Assembly: GCA_033439295.1 (NCBI GenBank)
Contig: JAVTLE010000021.1
Location: 2,976,009-3,040,008 of the forward strand
DNA: 64,000 nt
Direction of reading: 5' to 3'
Source: Deuterostichococcus epilithicus
Lineage: Eukaryota; Chlorophyta; Trebouxiophyceae; Prasiolales; Stichococcaceae
Shown: piece by piece, positions 37,301 to 47,567 of the stretch
How positions within the stretch are numbered: the stretch's first letter is position 1
How the letters are laid out: each line of letters starts with the position of its first letter
Translations under genes and position numbers: made by a program
Notes under the pieces: model-generated
Databases searched by the model: none
What the model saw: the letters and a program-made list of their open reading frames with translations, nothing else
Told to the model about the DNA's origin: nothing

Positions 37301-40300
37301 GTTGACCACTCCTATGCGCCGATACGTAGGAACGCTCTGGACAAAGAGGTTGCCGCGTCCTTTCCGCATGCGCCGCAGCCGGCCACGCCCGCTGGCCGCG
37401 GCTCCTCAGCCGCCACAGCCGCCAAGGTGCGGGAAGGTCATTCGCACCTTGCACTCGGCAGGAGCTCTGCCGCTACACGACCGGGTCTGGCGGGACACAC
37501 CGACATGTATCATAACAACTGGTGTCCGATGCTGCCTGCGACCAGGCGCACCTGTCTCTGGCTGCCGGCTTGCCTCGGTGCTCCCGACAGATGCTGAGCC
37601 GAGGCAGCTGCTTGGAGCGTTTTGTACGTTGCCGCCCGCCCAGAACACACCGACCTAGGTCTGCTCGAGCTGTGCCGCCGTGCCATGCATGCCCAGCAAG
37701 CTGTGGGACTTTGTGCTGGGATCCTCATCGCCCACACACTCACTAAACCCTGTGCTGCGCAGCCGCCGGCGCCTCCTCCCACCTTCCTGGGCCGCGTCGC
37801 CTCCCAGCTGCTGCGCCTGTCCGACCCACAGCGCATGCGCTACTCCCCCGGCGCCTGTGCCTGGGCCGATGCCGGCGGCGGCGAGGCGCTGGGTCTGCCA
37901 GCGTTCCGCGCAGCGGCTACCGCCCTAGGCGCCCCAGGCCTCATGGCAGTCGACCAGCTGCTCGGCATGCGCGTGCGCCAGGTGGGTCGCGGTGCCCCCG
38001 ACTCTATAGGCGTCTTTGCATTCTTCCACTCAGGAGGTCTGAAGCCAGCATGCGTTGTCGTGACAGCTAGGCAAACGCTTGGTGACGGCGGCAGCACGGC
38101 GCCACCTGTGTTGCGGGCTTGGCACTACCACTCGCTGCCGCTTGGCGCACACAGGCGGCAGGCGGCGAGGGTCGCTTTCAGGTGACTGCAGGAGAAAGGC
38201 GCAAGTGCTCCTGGGCGCTTTTATTTGGGGTTGACGCAGGTGCAGCCGCTGCGAGGGTGCCGCAGCCCTGCAGAACTGCACAGGCGGCGATGAACTAAAG
38301 ATCGTGAAGCTGCAGCATGCTTTACATAGTGCGAGTGAGTCCGACAGCAAGTGAACTTGCGCCGTGCAGGGTCTGCAGCGGGTGCTGGCAGGGGCCGCCG
38401 CGGGTCTGGACAGTGGTGCACGAGCTGCGCTGGACGAATACTCTGCAGCGGCCGCGGTGCCGTTCGTCGACGGCGGCGGCGGCGGCGGCGGCGCGGAGGC
38501 GGCTGCGCGGCGCCCGGTGACGTTCGCTGCGGCGACCACCGCCGGGAAGCTGCAGCGGCAGCTGGAAGGCCTGGCGGAGGGCCTGGCGGCAGTGGGCCAG
38601 GCGCAGTTGCTGCGGCGGCGGCTCGCCCTGGAGCTGCGCCTGCTGTCCACGTGAGTGTGCCTTGTGTGTCATATGTTGTCATTTCAGGTTTGGCGACCGC
38701 ATGCCCGCTTGCGGCTCTGAAGATCTTACCCCGTGCACAAGCAGCAACCAAAGGAAACTGGGTGGAGGCCCCTGGAGTCGGACGCTGCAAGGGCCGTCCT
38801 CAGATGCTAACCCATGGCACTGCGCCCACTTTTCAGTGGAGGGCGAGGCCGCTATCGCCGGCTGAGCAGGATTGTTACAAAGACAGCACGCTGCTGCTTC
38901 GCCGCAGGCTGGAGGCCTCGGAGGCGGCGGCCGACGCGCTGCAGGCGGTGGGCGCTGCCGCCGCCGCCGCGGCGCGGGCGGCGCTTGCGCAGGCGGGGCC
39001 GCCGCCGGCGCGCGCCGCCGGCGCTGCTGGAGGGCGACTTCCTGCCCCACCTCACCGCCATGCTGGACCGTGCAGGTGGCCCCGTGTAATCTTTTTGCCC
39101 GCAAACCCTAAACCTTCACACTGGAACACCCCCTTTGCCTGCCCATGCTCTCAGAGCGACTTATGGTCCTGGACACCGCATGCCGGAGGGCGACCTCACC
39201 AGGTCAGGTGCTGCTCGTAGCCCAGGAAAAGCATGAGCACATCGTCTATATCGATGATCTGGTCGTATGTTGCCCAGGGCTACGAGCAGCGCTTGCAGCA
39301 CATCGTGCTGAGCCGGCTGCACGAATCAATAAACATGAGACCTCGCCCAAGCAGTGCGTCTTTGCAGCAACGTTGGTGAATCACCTTGAGCACCTGGTGG
39401 ATGCAGATGGTGTGAGGCCAGATGAGTACAAGCTTGTTTTCAGTAATCGGAAGCTACGGCGGTCAGACACACTCGTGCACGCCTGTATAGCAATCGGAAT
39501 GTGCTGTGTTGAACATCCCGCACTTCCTGGCGCACCGTTGTGCTGGACCCTGCTGCAGATGTGAGTCGGGCTGCGCGGACGAACACTCGGCGAGCTGCGG
39601 TCTGCTGTCTGTTCACTTGTCTGGATTCAGCCCATGAATGCAGGCGATCAGCACCTGTGCAGCTGCTGGATTGACCTCAAAGTGACCTCAGACGACCGGA
39701 TTTACCTTTGAAAACGGCTTCCTGTGCCCAGGCCTCGGGGATGCGGACGAGAAGGTGTATGTGCGCCCGGCGCCGGCGCCGGCGCTGCCGCCGCTGCTGT
39801 TCCTGGCGCTGCACTCGCTGCTGCCGGCGTACGAGCTGGACGCTGGGGACGGCACGCTGACGAGACGGAAGGGTGCGGCCGCGCCCGATGCGGCCGCATT
39901 GGCGGCAGGCGCCGCGACGCTGCTGCGCCAGCTGCCGCCCGCCTACACGCAGGTAGCCCTGGCTTCGTAAATGTCAGATGTGGAACGTCAGACGTGTCGT
40001 CTGTGACTGGCATGACATACGAGCTGCACGGCTGTGCGGTCGAGCATCAACGCCATGGCGTGCAGGTGGACACTGGCAGCCCACACGAGCTTTTGCACTG
40101 CCGCACGCAGCGCTGCATGCGCGGCAAAACAGCCTGGAAAAGCTGTGAAGGCTGCTCAGAACTGATTCCTGCATCGACCGACTGCGCAGGCGCTGCTGCA
40201 GCACTGCGGCGGGGCTATGCGGGCACACGTGTGCGCGGCGACGGGCGCCGCCGCAGCGAGCCTCGCCTCCGCCGGCGTGGAAGTGGGTCTGCCGCCGGTG

Positions 40301-40637
40301 CGGCTCTGCTGCCGCTGTCGCGTCTCTTGCACTCTGGAATGCCTCCCGAACCAGTCCTGCTGCTGCATGTCAGCAAGCCAGTGTCTTCTGTTTCATCAAG
40401 ACAGACGATCCGCGTGCTGTGCCAGCTTGCTGTGACACGGCAGCTTAGGACGCCGTCCTGCAGGAGCCGACTTCGATAGTGCGGTTCGAAAACTGTCGAT
40501 CTCGTCCCTCTCAGGAGGTGGCGCTGCTGGCGGCGTTCCTGCAGCAGCTGGAGGCGGCAGGTGGCGTGCCACCGGGGGCTCTGGCGCAGCACGTGCCGGG
40601 CCTGGTCCTTGAGGCTCACCACCTGGCAGCCCTGTAG
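28355..40637 (+). CDS. WASHC5: Strumpellin, WASH complex subunit 5
   Basis: Large helical subunit of the WASH complex, which drives Arp2/3 actin assembly on endosomes. About twenty short exons spread over 12.3 kb follow the animal protein from end to end. Examples: LPDFKYLKEPAAAERRIEA (28805), GKQLMVEAVALLGALLLLLD (29575), RLRSDDIYSQILHYPSPEHR (29995), LVDKHFVDNWVVAW (30760), VLDCLRSANVAARWLMLHA (32380), FSFSWGLMDTYTAAL (34085), VFLKLRSGLELPLLRVAQA (34690), YYSSALLAYVRKVLEV (34780), MGVIEIDPVQLLEDGLRSGV (36185) and LFLALHSLLPAYELD (39800). The start at 28355 gives a short Ser/Ala-rich leader (exon to 28495). The stop is TAG 40635-40637. The intron after 30072 needs a GC donor. Poly-Gly and Ala-rich insertions occur at about 36370 and 38470. 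Introns carry repeated copies of exon edges (see repeat entries). The protein looks complete. Confidence 0.93.
29485..29605 (+). repeat. Exon echo: upstream copy of a WASHC5 exon start
   Basis: The segment at about 29485-29515 (core GAGGGCAAGCAGCTGATG) is a diverged copy of the exon start at about 29575-29605 (core GAGGGCAAGCAGCTCATG). The period is about 88 bp. The upstream copy reads GGG AGG where the exon has GAG GCG. Confidence 0.7.
30010..30200 (+). repeat. Exon echo: copy of the WASHC5 RSDDIY exon in its following intron
   Basis: The exon segment 30013-30072 reappears, diverged, at about 30134-30196, with CCCAGAT/TGCA/CCCCCxAGCAC and CGCGCTCGCGCAGCA blocks aligned. The second copy contains an in-frame stop and is not needed for the protein, so it is intronic. 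It repeats the exon end and its GC-type donor region. Confidence 0.75.
30950..31640 (+). repeat. Exon echoes: several copies ahead of a WASHC5 exon
   Basis: The exon starting at 31559 (acceptor plus GCGGCGCGGGCGGCGCTGGG) has diverged copies upstream at about 31394-31440 (including GGCGGCAGACTACGCTGC), at about 31287-31320 and possibly at about 30960-31000. Each copy keeps the CAG-GCGGC acceptor context. Confidence 0.65.
32272..32399 (+). repeat. Exact 42 bp exon-edge duplication in WASHC5
   Basis: Two identical 42 bp copies, 32272-32313 and 32358-32399, begin ACATGTGCCGCAG and run through the acceptor into the exon coding NTEEVLDCLR. They are 86 bp apart. The second continues into the true exon. 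The first is followed by AT-rich intron-like DNA. Identity suggests a recent duplication. Confidence 0.92.
32490..32785 (+). repeat. Triple exon-end echo in WASHC5
   Basis: The exon end with donor (ATGGACACCGCGCTGCTGGA then GTTTGAG and GTGGGG) at 32515-32547 is repeated at about 32627-32659 with few changes. It appears again, more diverged, at about 32751-32786. All three copies retain GAG-GTG at the donor position, so the intron contains two decoy donors. Confidence 0.88.
34765..35040 (+). repeat. Exon echo of the WASHC5 YVRKVLEV exon end
   Basis: The exon end at 34780-34822 (core GTGCGCAAGGTCCTGGAGGTG) recurs at about 34990-35037 (core TGTGCGCAAGGTCCTGGGGG) in the following intron, with the preceding GCTGCGC/CTGCT blocks also matched. 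Confidence 0.8.
35536..35750 (+). repeat. Exon echo ahead of the WASHC5 VVPATVMELVDR exon
   Basis: The acceptor and exon start at about 35705-35748 (CAGGTGGTGCCGGCGACC, then AGCTGGTGGAT) have a diverged copy at about 35543-35582 (CAGGTGGCGCCGGTGACG, then AGCTGGTGGAC). Confidence 0.7.
39210..39290. repeat. 14 bp inverted repeat forming an about 80 nt hairpin
   Basis: GCTGCTCGTAGCCC at 39210-39223 is exactly inverted at 39277-39290. A smaller CATCG/CGATG stem lies inside the loop. It sits in a WASHC5 intron. Confidence 0.75.
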
Positions 40638-42452
40638 CGCAACAGTCCGTTGCCGAAAGCTTAGCGGCTAGATGTATTTGTGCAAGGCAGCGCGGCTGCA
40701 TTCATCTGGCGGCAGGGATTCTGCGGATCCTATGCAGAAAGGGCTGTTCGAACAGTTGGGAAGCTCTGGATACCGCGAGGTGCTGAGGTGGTGCATTGTA
40801 GATGGTTTGAGAGGCATCGGACAGTTGACGAACAGTTGACGGTCGCTCAGCGCCCTCTGACAGTCTTGGAGCGGTCTTCCGCGCAGGACCTGAGGCCTGT
40901 CATGCCTGGCACAGCTGCGCGCATGGCGGCAGCTTTCGCCACGTCAGGGATGCCGGTCACCAATTTGGTGACGTGTTGCAGTTCCGAAAGCGCCAAGAGC
41001 GGAAAGAACTTGTCACCCCTGCAGCGGTTGGATGCTGGTTATCACGGATGCATGTCAGAGCAGATGCGTCGTGCGCAATAAGAAGAACAGGGACTGCAGG
41101 TGTGGGAGGCGCGGATTGACCGGCACATGATAGAAAGCGCGTAGCATCAAAGCGGCAGAGCATCGTGCTCACTGCAGCATCAGACTGGAGAGTTGTGGCA
41201 CTGCATTCAGCTCTGTCAGCTGCCAGTCTCCGAAAACGCCTGTCAACCAGTCTCCGAAAACGTGTTCGCCTGTCAGGATCAGTTTTTTGACGCCTGCACA
41301 GCAGGGGTCAGCATTGCGGGATGCTGTGAGAATTTTTGATGCAGGGATCAACAGCAAGGCTCATGCATGCTCAACATATCGGTGTGTGCTGCAAGGTGCT
41401 GGCGCTATCAGCTCAAATTGGTGTGGCATGCATGCATCTCTTGCCTGTGAACGTGCGCAGCAGATGCCGCAGCTGAAAGCCGTCGGCGTGTTTTGCGGGG
41501 GTGAGCACCTCCACAGCCTCGTCAACAAACCTGCATGGGATTTAGGTGGATGGCTTTACAGGTCAAGCAGATCATGCTGCGTGTGCTGCACTACTGCTGC
41601 GAATACCACGCAAGGTGGCCGCACAATGGCAGCATCCTACTGCGGGAAGGCCGGGTCTTTCACCTTTTGCAGAGCTTGGAGACCAGGCGCAGCCTGAACA
41701 CACAAGAACAGGCTTGGCAGCAGCTTGATCTTCATGATTATTGCACGGAATTGCACGATTGCACCGTCACCGTCATCCCTTAAGGAGGAGTACCACCGTC
41801 ATCCCTGAGGAGGAGAAGCACGTCAACATGTTCTCTCACTCTCAGACACGTTGTCGTGGGGCTGGGCGTGGGCACATCGATGTTGTCGGACGGGAACGGT
41901 AGCGGCCAGAAGTCCGACGCAATCAGCTGCCTGAAGATGGAGCTATCGAGTCACGTCTCCAGGAAGGGAGAGCAGCGATGGGCCGGGCTGCTCTTCGGCG
42001 GTGCCAGTGTGCTCGTGCTGCCCCATGAGTGCTGCTAGTTTCTTGGCGAGTTTATTTCGGGTGTCACACATGGCTTGGGGTTGCCTCCAAGAGCTGTGAA
42101 ACAACAATAAACGCAGATCAGATCTTCACCAGATTCCGCCACCAAAACCGCCGGATCCCTCTCGGACGCGGTGTACATGCCTCATGGTATCGCCATCTCT
42201 CATCTTGCTAGTTGTCCCCGGCGAGAGACAGCCAAAATCGGGTTCCGTTTGCATATTGGTCAGATCCGGGACGAAACGGCTGCGCTTTCCAAGCTGCAGT
42301 CGTACTGTGGGGGTGGCCATCGAGGGCGTCGACTAGTCCATCACTGAGCTGCTGCCAAAGCATCCGGCTTCTTACACTAGGCGATAGAGTCGCTATTTTC
42401 CTACCGAGCATCCACTCTAGACTTGCTGGCTGCCTACGGACTCATGTGACAA
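40638..42452 (+). other. Intergenic region, no supported gene; two short tandem repeats
   Basis: I found no exon with homology. A direct repeat with core CAGTCTCCGAAAACG lies at about 41223-41266. A second, with core ACCGTCATCCCT followed by AGGAGGAG, lies at about 41766-41818. An open frame at about 41535-41783 could encode 82 residues but has no recognised motif. Confidence 0.45.
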
Positions 42453-43200
42453 ATGCGCCAGCTCAACCTGGGAGCACCGCACAGGTGAGCTGCTGGGACC
42501 GCGTCGGCTTCGGTTGCTGCGCTTGTTGACGCTGGTCGCACAATGCTGATTTAATTCCTGCCAGGTTGTGCAGCGACCAGTGCATGGTGAGTGCAGGGTG
42601 TTGGGCCACGGCGTTGCCGCCGGGCAGGTGGTGCCGCCACAGCGCGGCCTCGCCACGTCGATCAGAAGCGTCCAGCACCCCGTCGCAGTCAGATCCAGCC
42701 TTTCGTGCCCAGCGCAAGCATTGGCGGAACCCGCAGGTGCCGCAGCAGCCGCAGCGCAACCACCAACCGCTGGGATTCTGGCGCTCAAGGAGTGGGCAGT
42801 GACGTGCGCCGCGCTGGGCACCGGGCAGCAGACGGTGGGCAGTCGACGGCCAGTCCTTTTGCTTTACCTGTGCAGGATGTACTTTGAGCCTGTCAGCCAC
42901 CAGGCTGTCTGGATTTGCAGCGCACAAGCCTTCGAGAACACATCGTGTACACACCCTCATGGTCCATATTGCTGCTGGGAGAAGTATAAAAGGCGTGCTG
43001 TGTCTCAAATTCAAACCTGAAGCCACACTGCCGATCACCAGGTGGTGCTGCGGAAGGGCGGCATCGACGAGCCGGCCTTCGCGCTGCCAGCCGCCCGCTT
43101 CCTGCTGTTTCCCACCTCCTTCCATTCCGGAGCGGATCTGGTCAAGCCCCTCGCCGCCACCCGCTACTCAGAGGTGCGCCCGAGAGGCAAAATTCCTTGG

Positions 43201-43266
<66 letters not shown>

Positions 43267-44293
43267 ATGCTGCCGCCTGGCCATTCCTTCCACTCTCGCG
43301 CTAACCTGGTCGAGCCCCTCACCGCCGCCGCCTTTGGAAGTTGCGTTCAGAAGATTGCTGTTTCCACTGTCTGCCGCCCTGTTTAAAGGGTTCATGCCTC
43401 CGGTCACCCACCCAGGGATTTGAAAGCCATGCATGGCTTGTGGAGCTCTTCTTATTGCTGGCACTTAGACTGCACGCGCACCAGGGCAGAAGCTGATGAT
43501 AATGCCGGCGTCCCCGGCCCCTGTGTGCGTCGCGCACGCTGGATTGCCACCCGCAAGGTCTCAGCGCCGGCGCTGGGCACACCCCATGCCGCAGGAGCTA
43601 CAGGCAGAGCCCAATTAGCAAGCTGCTGGTCTTCAGCGTGGGGTGGGAGGACACCTGCGCCTGAGCTGGTAGGCATGTGCCGCAGGAGTTGCAGGCAGAG
43701 CCCAAGGAACAGTCAGTGCTGAGCGTCGGCGTGGCGGCGGAGGTGACTGGCGCGTGGACCACAGCCGATCCGGGGGTGGTGGCTGCGCTGAACGCGCTCC
43801 ATGTGTGGACGCCGCAGTATCTAGAGAAGAGGTGGGTCGATGGCGGGGCGTCTGGAATTGCTGTGGGGGAGCGGCACAGGCTGGCTGCTGTAGCGCCACG
43901 CGGCGCAGCCTGCCATAACCGAATGCCTTGCATATGAGCACATCGATGCTGCTTCTTGCTTTTCTTGTGGTACGAAGTCCCTTGCAACAAAAGGAATTTA
44001 GTGAAGGACAACAGGCTGCTCAATGTTTGCAAAGGATGCGATGGCGGCAGAAGCAGCCCATCACGGTGTTGGAGCTGCACTGCCGGCGGCTGGCGGTACC
44101 GCTGACACTGCAGAACGCCCCACAACTTTGGGGCTGCTTCAGCTGGGTGACGCTACCGGCACCGGAGGGGGCGGACTTTGAAATGCTGTGGGCGGACGGC
44201 ACGGCTGCGCTGACGGACGTGGACTACATGCAGCAGCAGTCGGCTTGCAGGCAGGCTCTGGAGCAGCTTGATGGAGTCAGCTGTTGGAAGTGA
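42453..44293 (+). CDS. DUF1802 family protein, probably plastid-targeted
   Basis: Six exons close in phase to 260 residues: 42453-42484, 42565-42586, 42643-42834, 43042-43173, 43686-43831 and 44035-44293 (TGA). Family motifs are ILALKEWAVTCAALGTGQQT, VVLRKGGIDEPAF, FLLFPTSFHSGADL, AAEVTGAWTTADP, LNALHVWTPQYLEKR, RMRWRQKQPITVLELHC and LAVPLTLQNAPQLWGCFSW. DUF1802 occurs in cyanobacteria and photosynthetic eukaryotes; its biochemical role is not known to me. The first 50 or so residues are rich in Ser, Ala, Gln and Arg with few acidic residues, as in a transit peptide. That and the cyanobacterial link suggest the chloroplast. The first two tiny exons are my choice by phase and are the least certain part. 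The intron after 43173 contains a (CTG)21 tract and copies of the exon on both sides of it. Confidence 0.88.
43100..43335 (+). repeat. Exon echo of the DUF1802 SFHSGADLVKP exon end
   Basis: The exon end at 43118-43165 is repeated, diverged, at about 43279-43332 in the next intron: the echo would read SFHSRANLVEPLTA against SFHSGADLVKPLAA in the exon. The (CTG)21 tract lies between the two copies. Confidence 0.85.
43204..43266 (+). repeat. (CTG)21 triplet tract in intron
   Basis: Twenty-one uninterrupted CTG units, then ATG CTG. The tract is in the DUF1802 intron 31 bp after the donor. On the other strand it is (CAG)21. Confidence 0.97.
43575..43740 (+). repeat. Exon echo ahead of the DUF1802 ELQAEPKE exon
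   Basis: The acceptor and start of the exon at 43679-43740 (GCCGCAGGAGTTGCAGGCAG, continuing AGCCCAA) has a copy at about 43588-43645 (GCCGCAGGAGCTACAGGCAG, continuing AGCCCAA). The following GTGCTGAGCGT part is also echoed as CTGGTCTTCAGCGT. The upstream copy meets a stop (TAG) soon after. Confidence 0.85.
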
Positions 44294-45050
44294 GATACCT
44301 TTGACTTCCTGAAAGGGAAGTGCCTGTCGATGAGCTGCTCGGAGCGAGGAGGTACCTTTTGTGCGATGCCTGCGCCGTTCGCTTACTTCTCAAGAGGCAG
44401 TTCTTTACAGGGAAAATTCACGCCAGCACAGTGACTTTACAGGCCAAGCAATCAGCGTCTGACACTGAATGCACTCGACAGATTGATTCGCAACAAAGCG
44501 CACAGAAGCGGACAAGTGCTAACTGACCCAGTGACGGCTAGGACCTACATGCAATACTCTATAATTCCAGGAATACCTTGTGTACCGTACATGGCTGACA
44601 TGCATCATGATCAGGTCAGAAGGACCAAATCACAAACTGGTAGGAAGGCGACCCACATCATCGCCTCATCACGAAAACCATGCTAATGGCGGCGCAGGGC
44701 CGCAGGCACCGATCAAGAACTGACCGTATGCCGACTGGCCGACGCCGACGCCTCATCTCACTGCACCAACGCCCCACAACGCCCACACAAGGCCAGTCGA
44801 GACGACGGCAACCGCCAGCGTGTATAGGGGCGTGTACCTCCGGTTTGAAAGGCAAACGTGAAAGCTGAAAACAACTCACTGAAGGACTTAGGTAGAAGCC
44901 ACAGAGATGAGATGGGAGTGCTCACCAGAAACACGACCACTTAAAACTCGTGGACTATGGTACGACGGGGCTCAGGACCAGTGGATATGTGGATACTCAG
45001 CGCTGCTCCCGCTTCGCTTGGCCTGATTTCAAATTTCGGGTTGGCTTAAT
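44294..45050 (+). other. Intergenic, nothing recognised
   Basis: No exon, repeat or RNA gene could be supported between the DUF1802 stop and the first plausible exon of the thioredoxin-like gene. Confidence 0.4.
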
Positions 45051-46111
45051 CATCATCATGGGTGGCAGATTAGGCCGAGTCTCGCGCGCGGCCAAACACC
45101 GACATGAATATTTCCCCATTGCCTCCGTCCTGCAGGACAACCCCACCCTGCGTGCATCTGTAGTGCAATTTGGAGCAGCTGCAGCAATCGCAACAGCTTG
45201 CGCAGCCTCCACAGCCGCCGGAAGTGCAGCAGACGATCGACACTGACGAGGAGCTGGAACAGGAGCCAGCACAGCCGGGAGTCAAAGGTGCCACGATTTT
45301 ACGTTGTCTGAAAGCTAAAATCCGGCTCGTTCCGTGTGTTGCGTCCGCCTCAGGTGCGGCAAAGTCATTGTGGGGTGTGCGCAGTTGTGGAGCTCTTCAC
45401 CGCAGCCGGGCCGTGCCGTGCGTGATGTCCGAGTTTAAGGGTGTTTCGCCAGGAGCACGACGACGAGGCTGCGCTGCAGATCTTCAAGGCGAGCGCGATA
45501 GACGCAAAAATGCATGCGGCGCGCCTCCCTCAATGCCAATGGACTCATGAAAGGGTGTTACATGGACTGGGTGCAGGTCAACGCAGCCAAGTGCATGCTC
45601 CTTGAGGAGGCGAGGCAGCACGCGAGGCACTGCGCCCCGAAGTTCTTGATCTACAAAGTGCGTGCATTGTTCAGCGCCCGCAGTCAACGCGACCCGACCT
45701 GCGCCAGCATGATGCGCAATTGATGCAACAAGTCACTATACTGTTGATTTCGACCGCTTGTCACGCACGCAGGATGGCATACTAAAGCAGATTGTCAATG
45801 GCGCAAGGTTCCCCGCCATTTCAGAGACAGCAAGATATTGCTGCAGCCGGATCCAGTCGCGACCTTGCGGGTGCGCCTCCGAGCGCCTCTCAAGGCGATG
45901 CTAAGCTTGGACTCTGTTTCGAGGTCGTACTCCTTGCGGCAAGTGGTGCCATTCCTGTCTTGCCCAGGAACCTCAAGAGAACCCCTTTGCAGCCGCGATT
46001 GCGGCAAGTCCCGCGGCGGCGGCGCCAGTGCAACGACTTGAGGAACCGCAGGGAGAATACAACCAGCTGCTGGCGGCATTGTCGTCGACGGGAGCAGCAC
46101 TGGGGTTTTAA
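45050..46111 (+). CDS. Thioredoxin-fold protein, possibly axonemal NME8/light-chain type
   Basis: The readable core is an exon at 45578-45659 (CMLLEEARQHARHCAPKFLI, then YK) joined in phase to the exon at about 45773 (DGILKQIVNGARFPAI). The block C-x-P-x-FLIYK-DG...NGA is the C-terminal half of a thioredoxin fold, as in ciliary thioredoxin/NDK proteins. Upstream pieces are a Gln/Pro-rich acidic exon with QQTIDTDEELEQEP (about 45170-45290) and EHDDEAALQIFK (about 45455-45490). A possible last exon (about 45972-46111) reads PQENPFAAAIAASPAAAAPV and ends TAA, but its phase does not join the previous exon as I drew it. I did not find a W-C-x-x-C active site. Start and exon set are unresolved; an axonemal role is speculation. 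Confidence 0.4.
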
Positions 46112-46462
46112 ATCTGAGGCGGGCTTCGGGCACTCCTAAATTGCTGGCACCGGCTCACTGCAATTGAGAGTGATCAAAGTGCCACGGATGGCGACATTGG
46201 ATCCGCACATCCGACTGCTCGTTCCGCATCTTCATCAATTGTTCTGAACAATGCAGCTGCACAAGCATTGCAGTCTTGCAGCTCCACATCATTTTGCAAG
46301 CCCCTCTCATCACCACTGCACCCGCCACACTGCTCCTGCTCAAACATGTGGCCATACTGCACGGCAGCGCAGGCCCGACGGCTGTTGACTGCCCTACCTA
46401 ATTTTGTGGAAAGCCACTGCTGCTGCCATCACTTCTGATGATCCCCATCGTTCGATAGACTT
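46112..46462. other. Convergent intergenic spacer
   Basis: Lies between the likely ends of the thioredoxin-like gene (+) and the lumenal protein gene (-). Nothing is recognised. Confidence 0.4.
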
Positions 46463-47567
46463 CTACGGCCGGTATGGAATCGAAAAGTCGTACGCCTTGC
46501 CCGGCTTGGCGCACTCGTAGGCGCACTGCCGCCGGCAGCCGCGCAGCACCTTCTCCTGGGCCTTCCCGCTGACCTTGAACCCTAGCTCCTGCCGGCTCTC
46601 TGAGGTGTAGGCTGCGAGGCCGTCCTGGCAGGCATCGCGGCACGACGCCGCGCACGCCGGTTTGAGCTCGGCATCCGTCGCGCCGCGGCACGTGCGGTCG
46701 CCGATTGCATTTACCTGCGTGGGTTCGAACCTGAGTCAATTTGCGGGGTGCGGACAGCAGCAAGGGTTCAGAGAATGCGGCGCAGGGTGTGGCGGAGCGG
46801 CGACGTGGCACGCATGCTGCACGCATTTTCGCCAGCACCGTGCCATTGGCGGTGGCCAGTTGCGGCCAGGCCCGCGCCTTCACTGGGCCACAAGGACAGG
46901 GAGTGCCCTCATCAGAGCTCACCCGAGCGCCAGTGGGGAGGCCCTGGAAGCTGGGGGTTTCCTGGCCAGCCGCAATGGCCGCTGTGCATGTCTCCACGGT
47001 GAAGCCCCGTCGCCGCGACACGATCTGCACAGCAGTTTCGGCTGTATCAAGACCCAGCGCTCGTATGAGTTGGGACACGGTCAAGACATTGGGCAGCGGT
47101 CAGATTGACGACCATCGCAGCAGACAACCCACCTTCTCGCCGTCCATTTTGTCTATGAAGAACCGCTTGAACGTTGTGCCGTACAGCGTGAAGGGATCAA
47201 CAGGCTCTTCGAGGTCGTCTCCTCCCCCGAAAAGTCCTGCCAGCTCTGACACGGGATTCGGCAGGCTGCTGCCGCCGCCGCCGCCGCGATGCTGCTGGTC
47301 GGCGGCTGCTCGGTCCGCCATTCCGCCTTGCGGCGGCGGCACTGTAGCGGCGGCGCTGCACGCCTCTGCACGTTCGGGCGACAGAGCTAGTGATGCTGCG
47401 GAGGCAGGGCAGCCGGCGATGAGCATGCACGCCGCTGCGGCGGCGGCGGCGGATTGACTGAGCATCTGGCGCCATGCGGCGGCTGGCGGCGCAGCGGTGG
47501 CAACCCCTTTCGAGACATGCGCATCAGCTCGGCTTGCGCCCAAGGCGTGCCGTTCCCGGTGCGACAT
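46463..47567 (-). CDS. Cys-rich protein, probably thylakoid lumen; function unknown
   Basis: Two exons close in phase to 228 residues: 47567-47133 and 46714-46463 (TAG). The first about 60 residues resemble a bipartite plastid leader. They comprise a basic, Ser/Ala-rich part followed by a hydrophobic AAAAACMLIAG stretch and an ASA-A cleavage-like site. A Gly/Ser spacer follows, then DPFTLYGTTFKRFFIDKMDG. The second exon carries CRGATDAELKPACAASCRDA, then CQDG, EKVLRGCRRQCAYECAKPG and a terminal YDFSIPYRP. Eight or so cysteines in C-x3-C and C-x3-C-x3-C spacing suggest disulphides or metal binding. I recognise the KPGK-x-FxxPYR ending as conserved in plants and algae but cannot name the protein. 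It is divergent with the gene at 48317, which also appears plastid-targeted. Confidence 0.75.

Noticed and set aside
37320-37400. Possible exon echo ahead of the WASHC5 exon at about 37765
   Set aside because: The shared CCGCAGCCG/CCGCG blocks are too simple in composition to distinguish from chance.
39270-39340. Coding-like GYEQRLQHIVLSRLHES segment
   Set aside because: It looks like an exon but does not match the strumpellin order at that point, and no consistent phase joins it to flanking exons.
41535-41783. 82-codon open frame with plausible helices
   Set aside because: No homology recognised and no splice or start context; chance cannot be excluded.
46705-46740. GGTTCGAAC-like T-loop suggesting a tRNA
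   Set aside because: No matching acceptor, D-arm or anticodon stem could be placed around it, and it overlaps the acceptor of the lumenal-protein gene.
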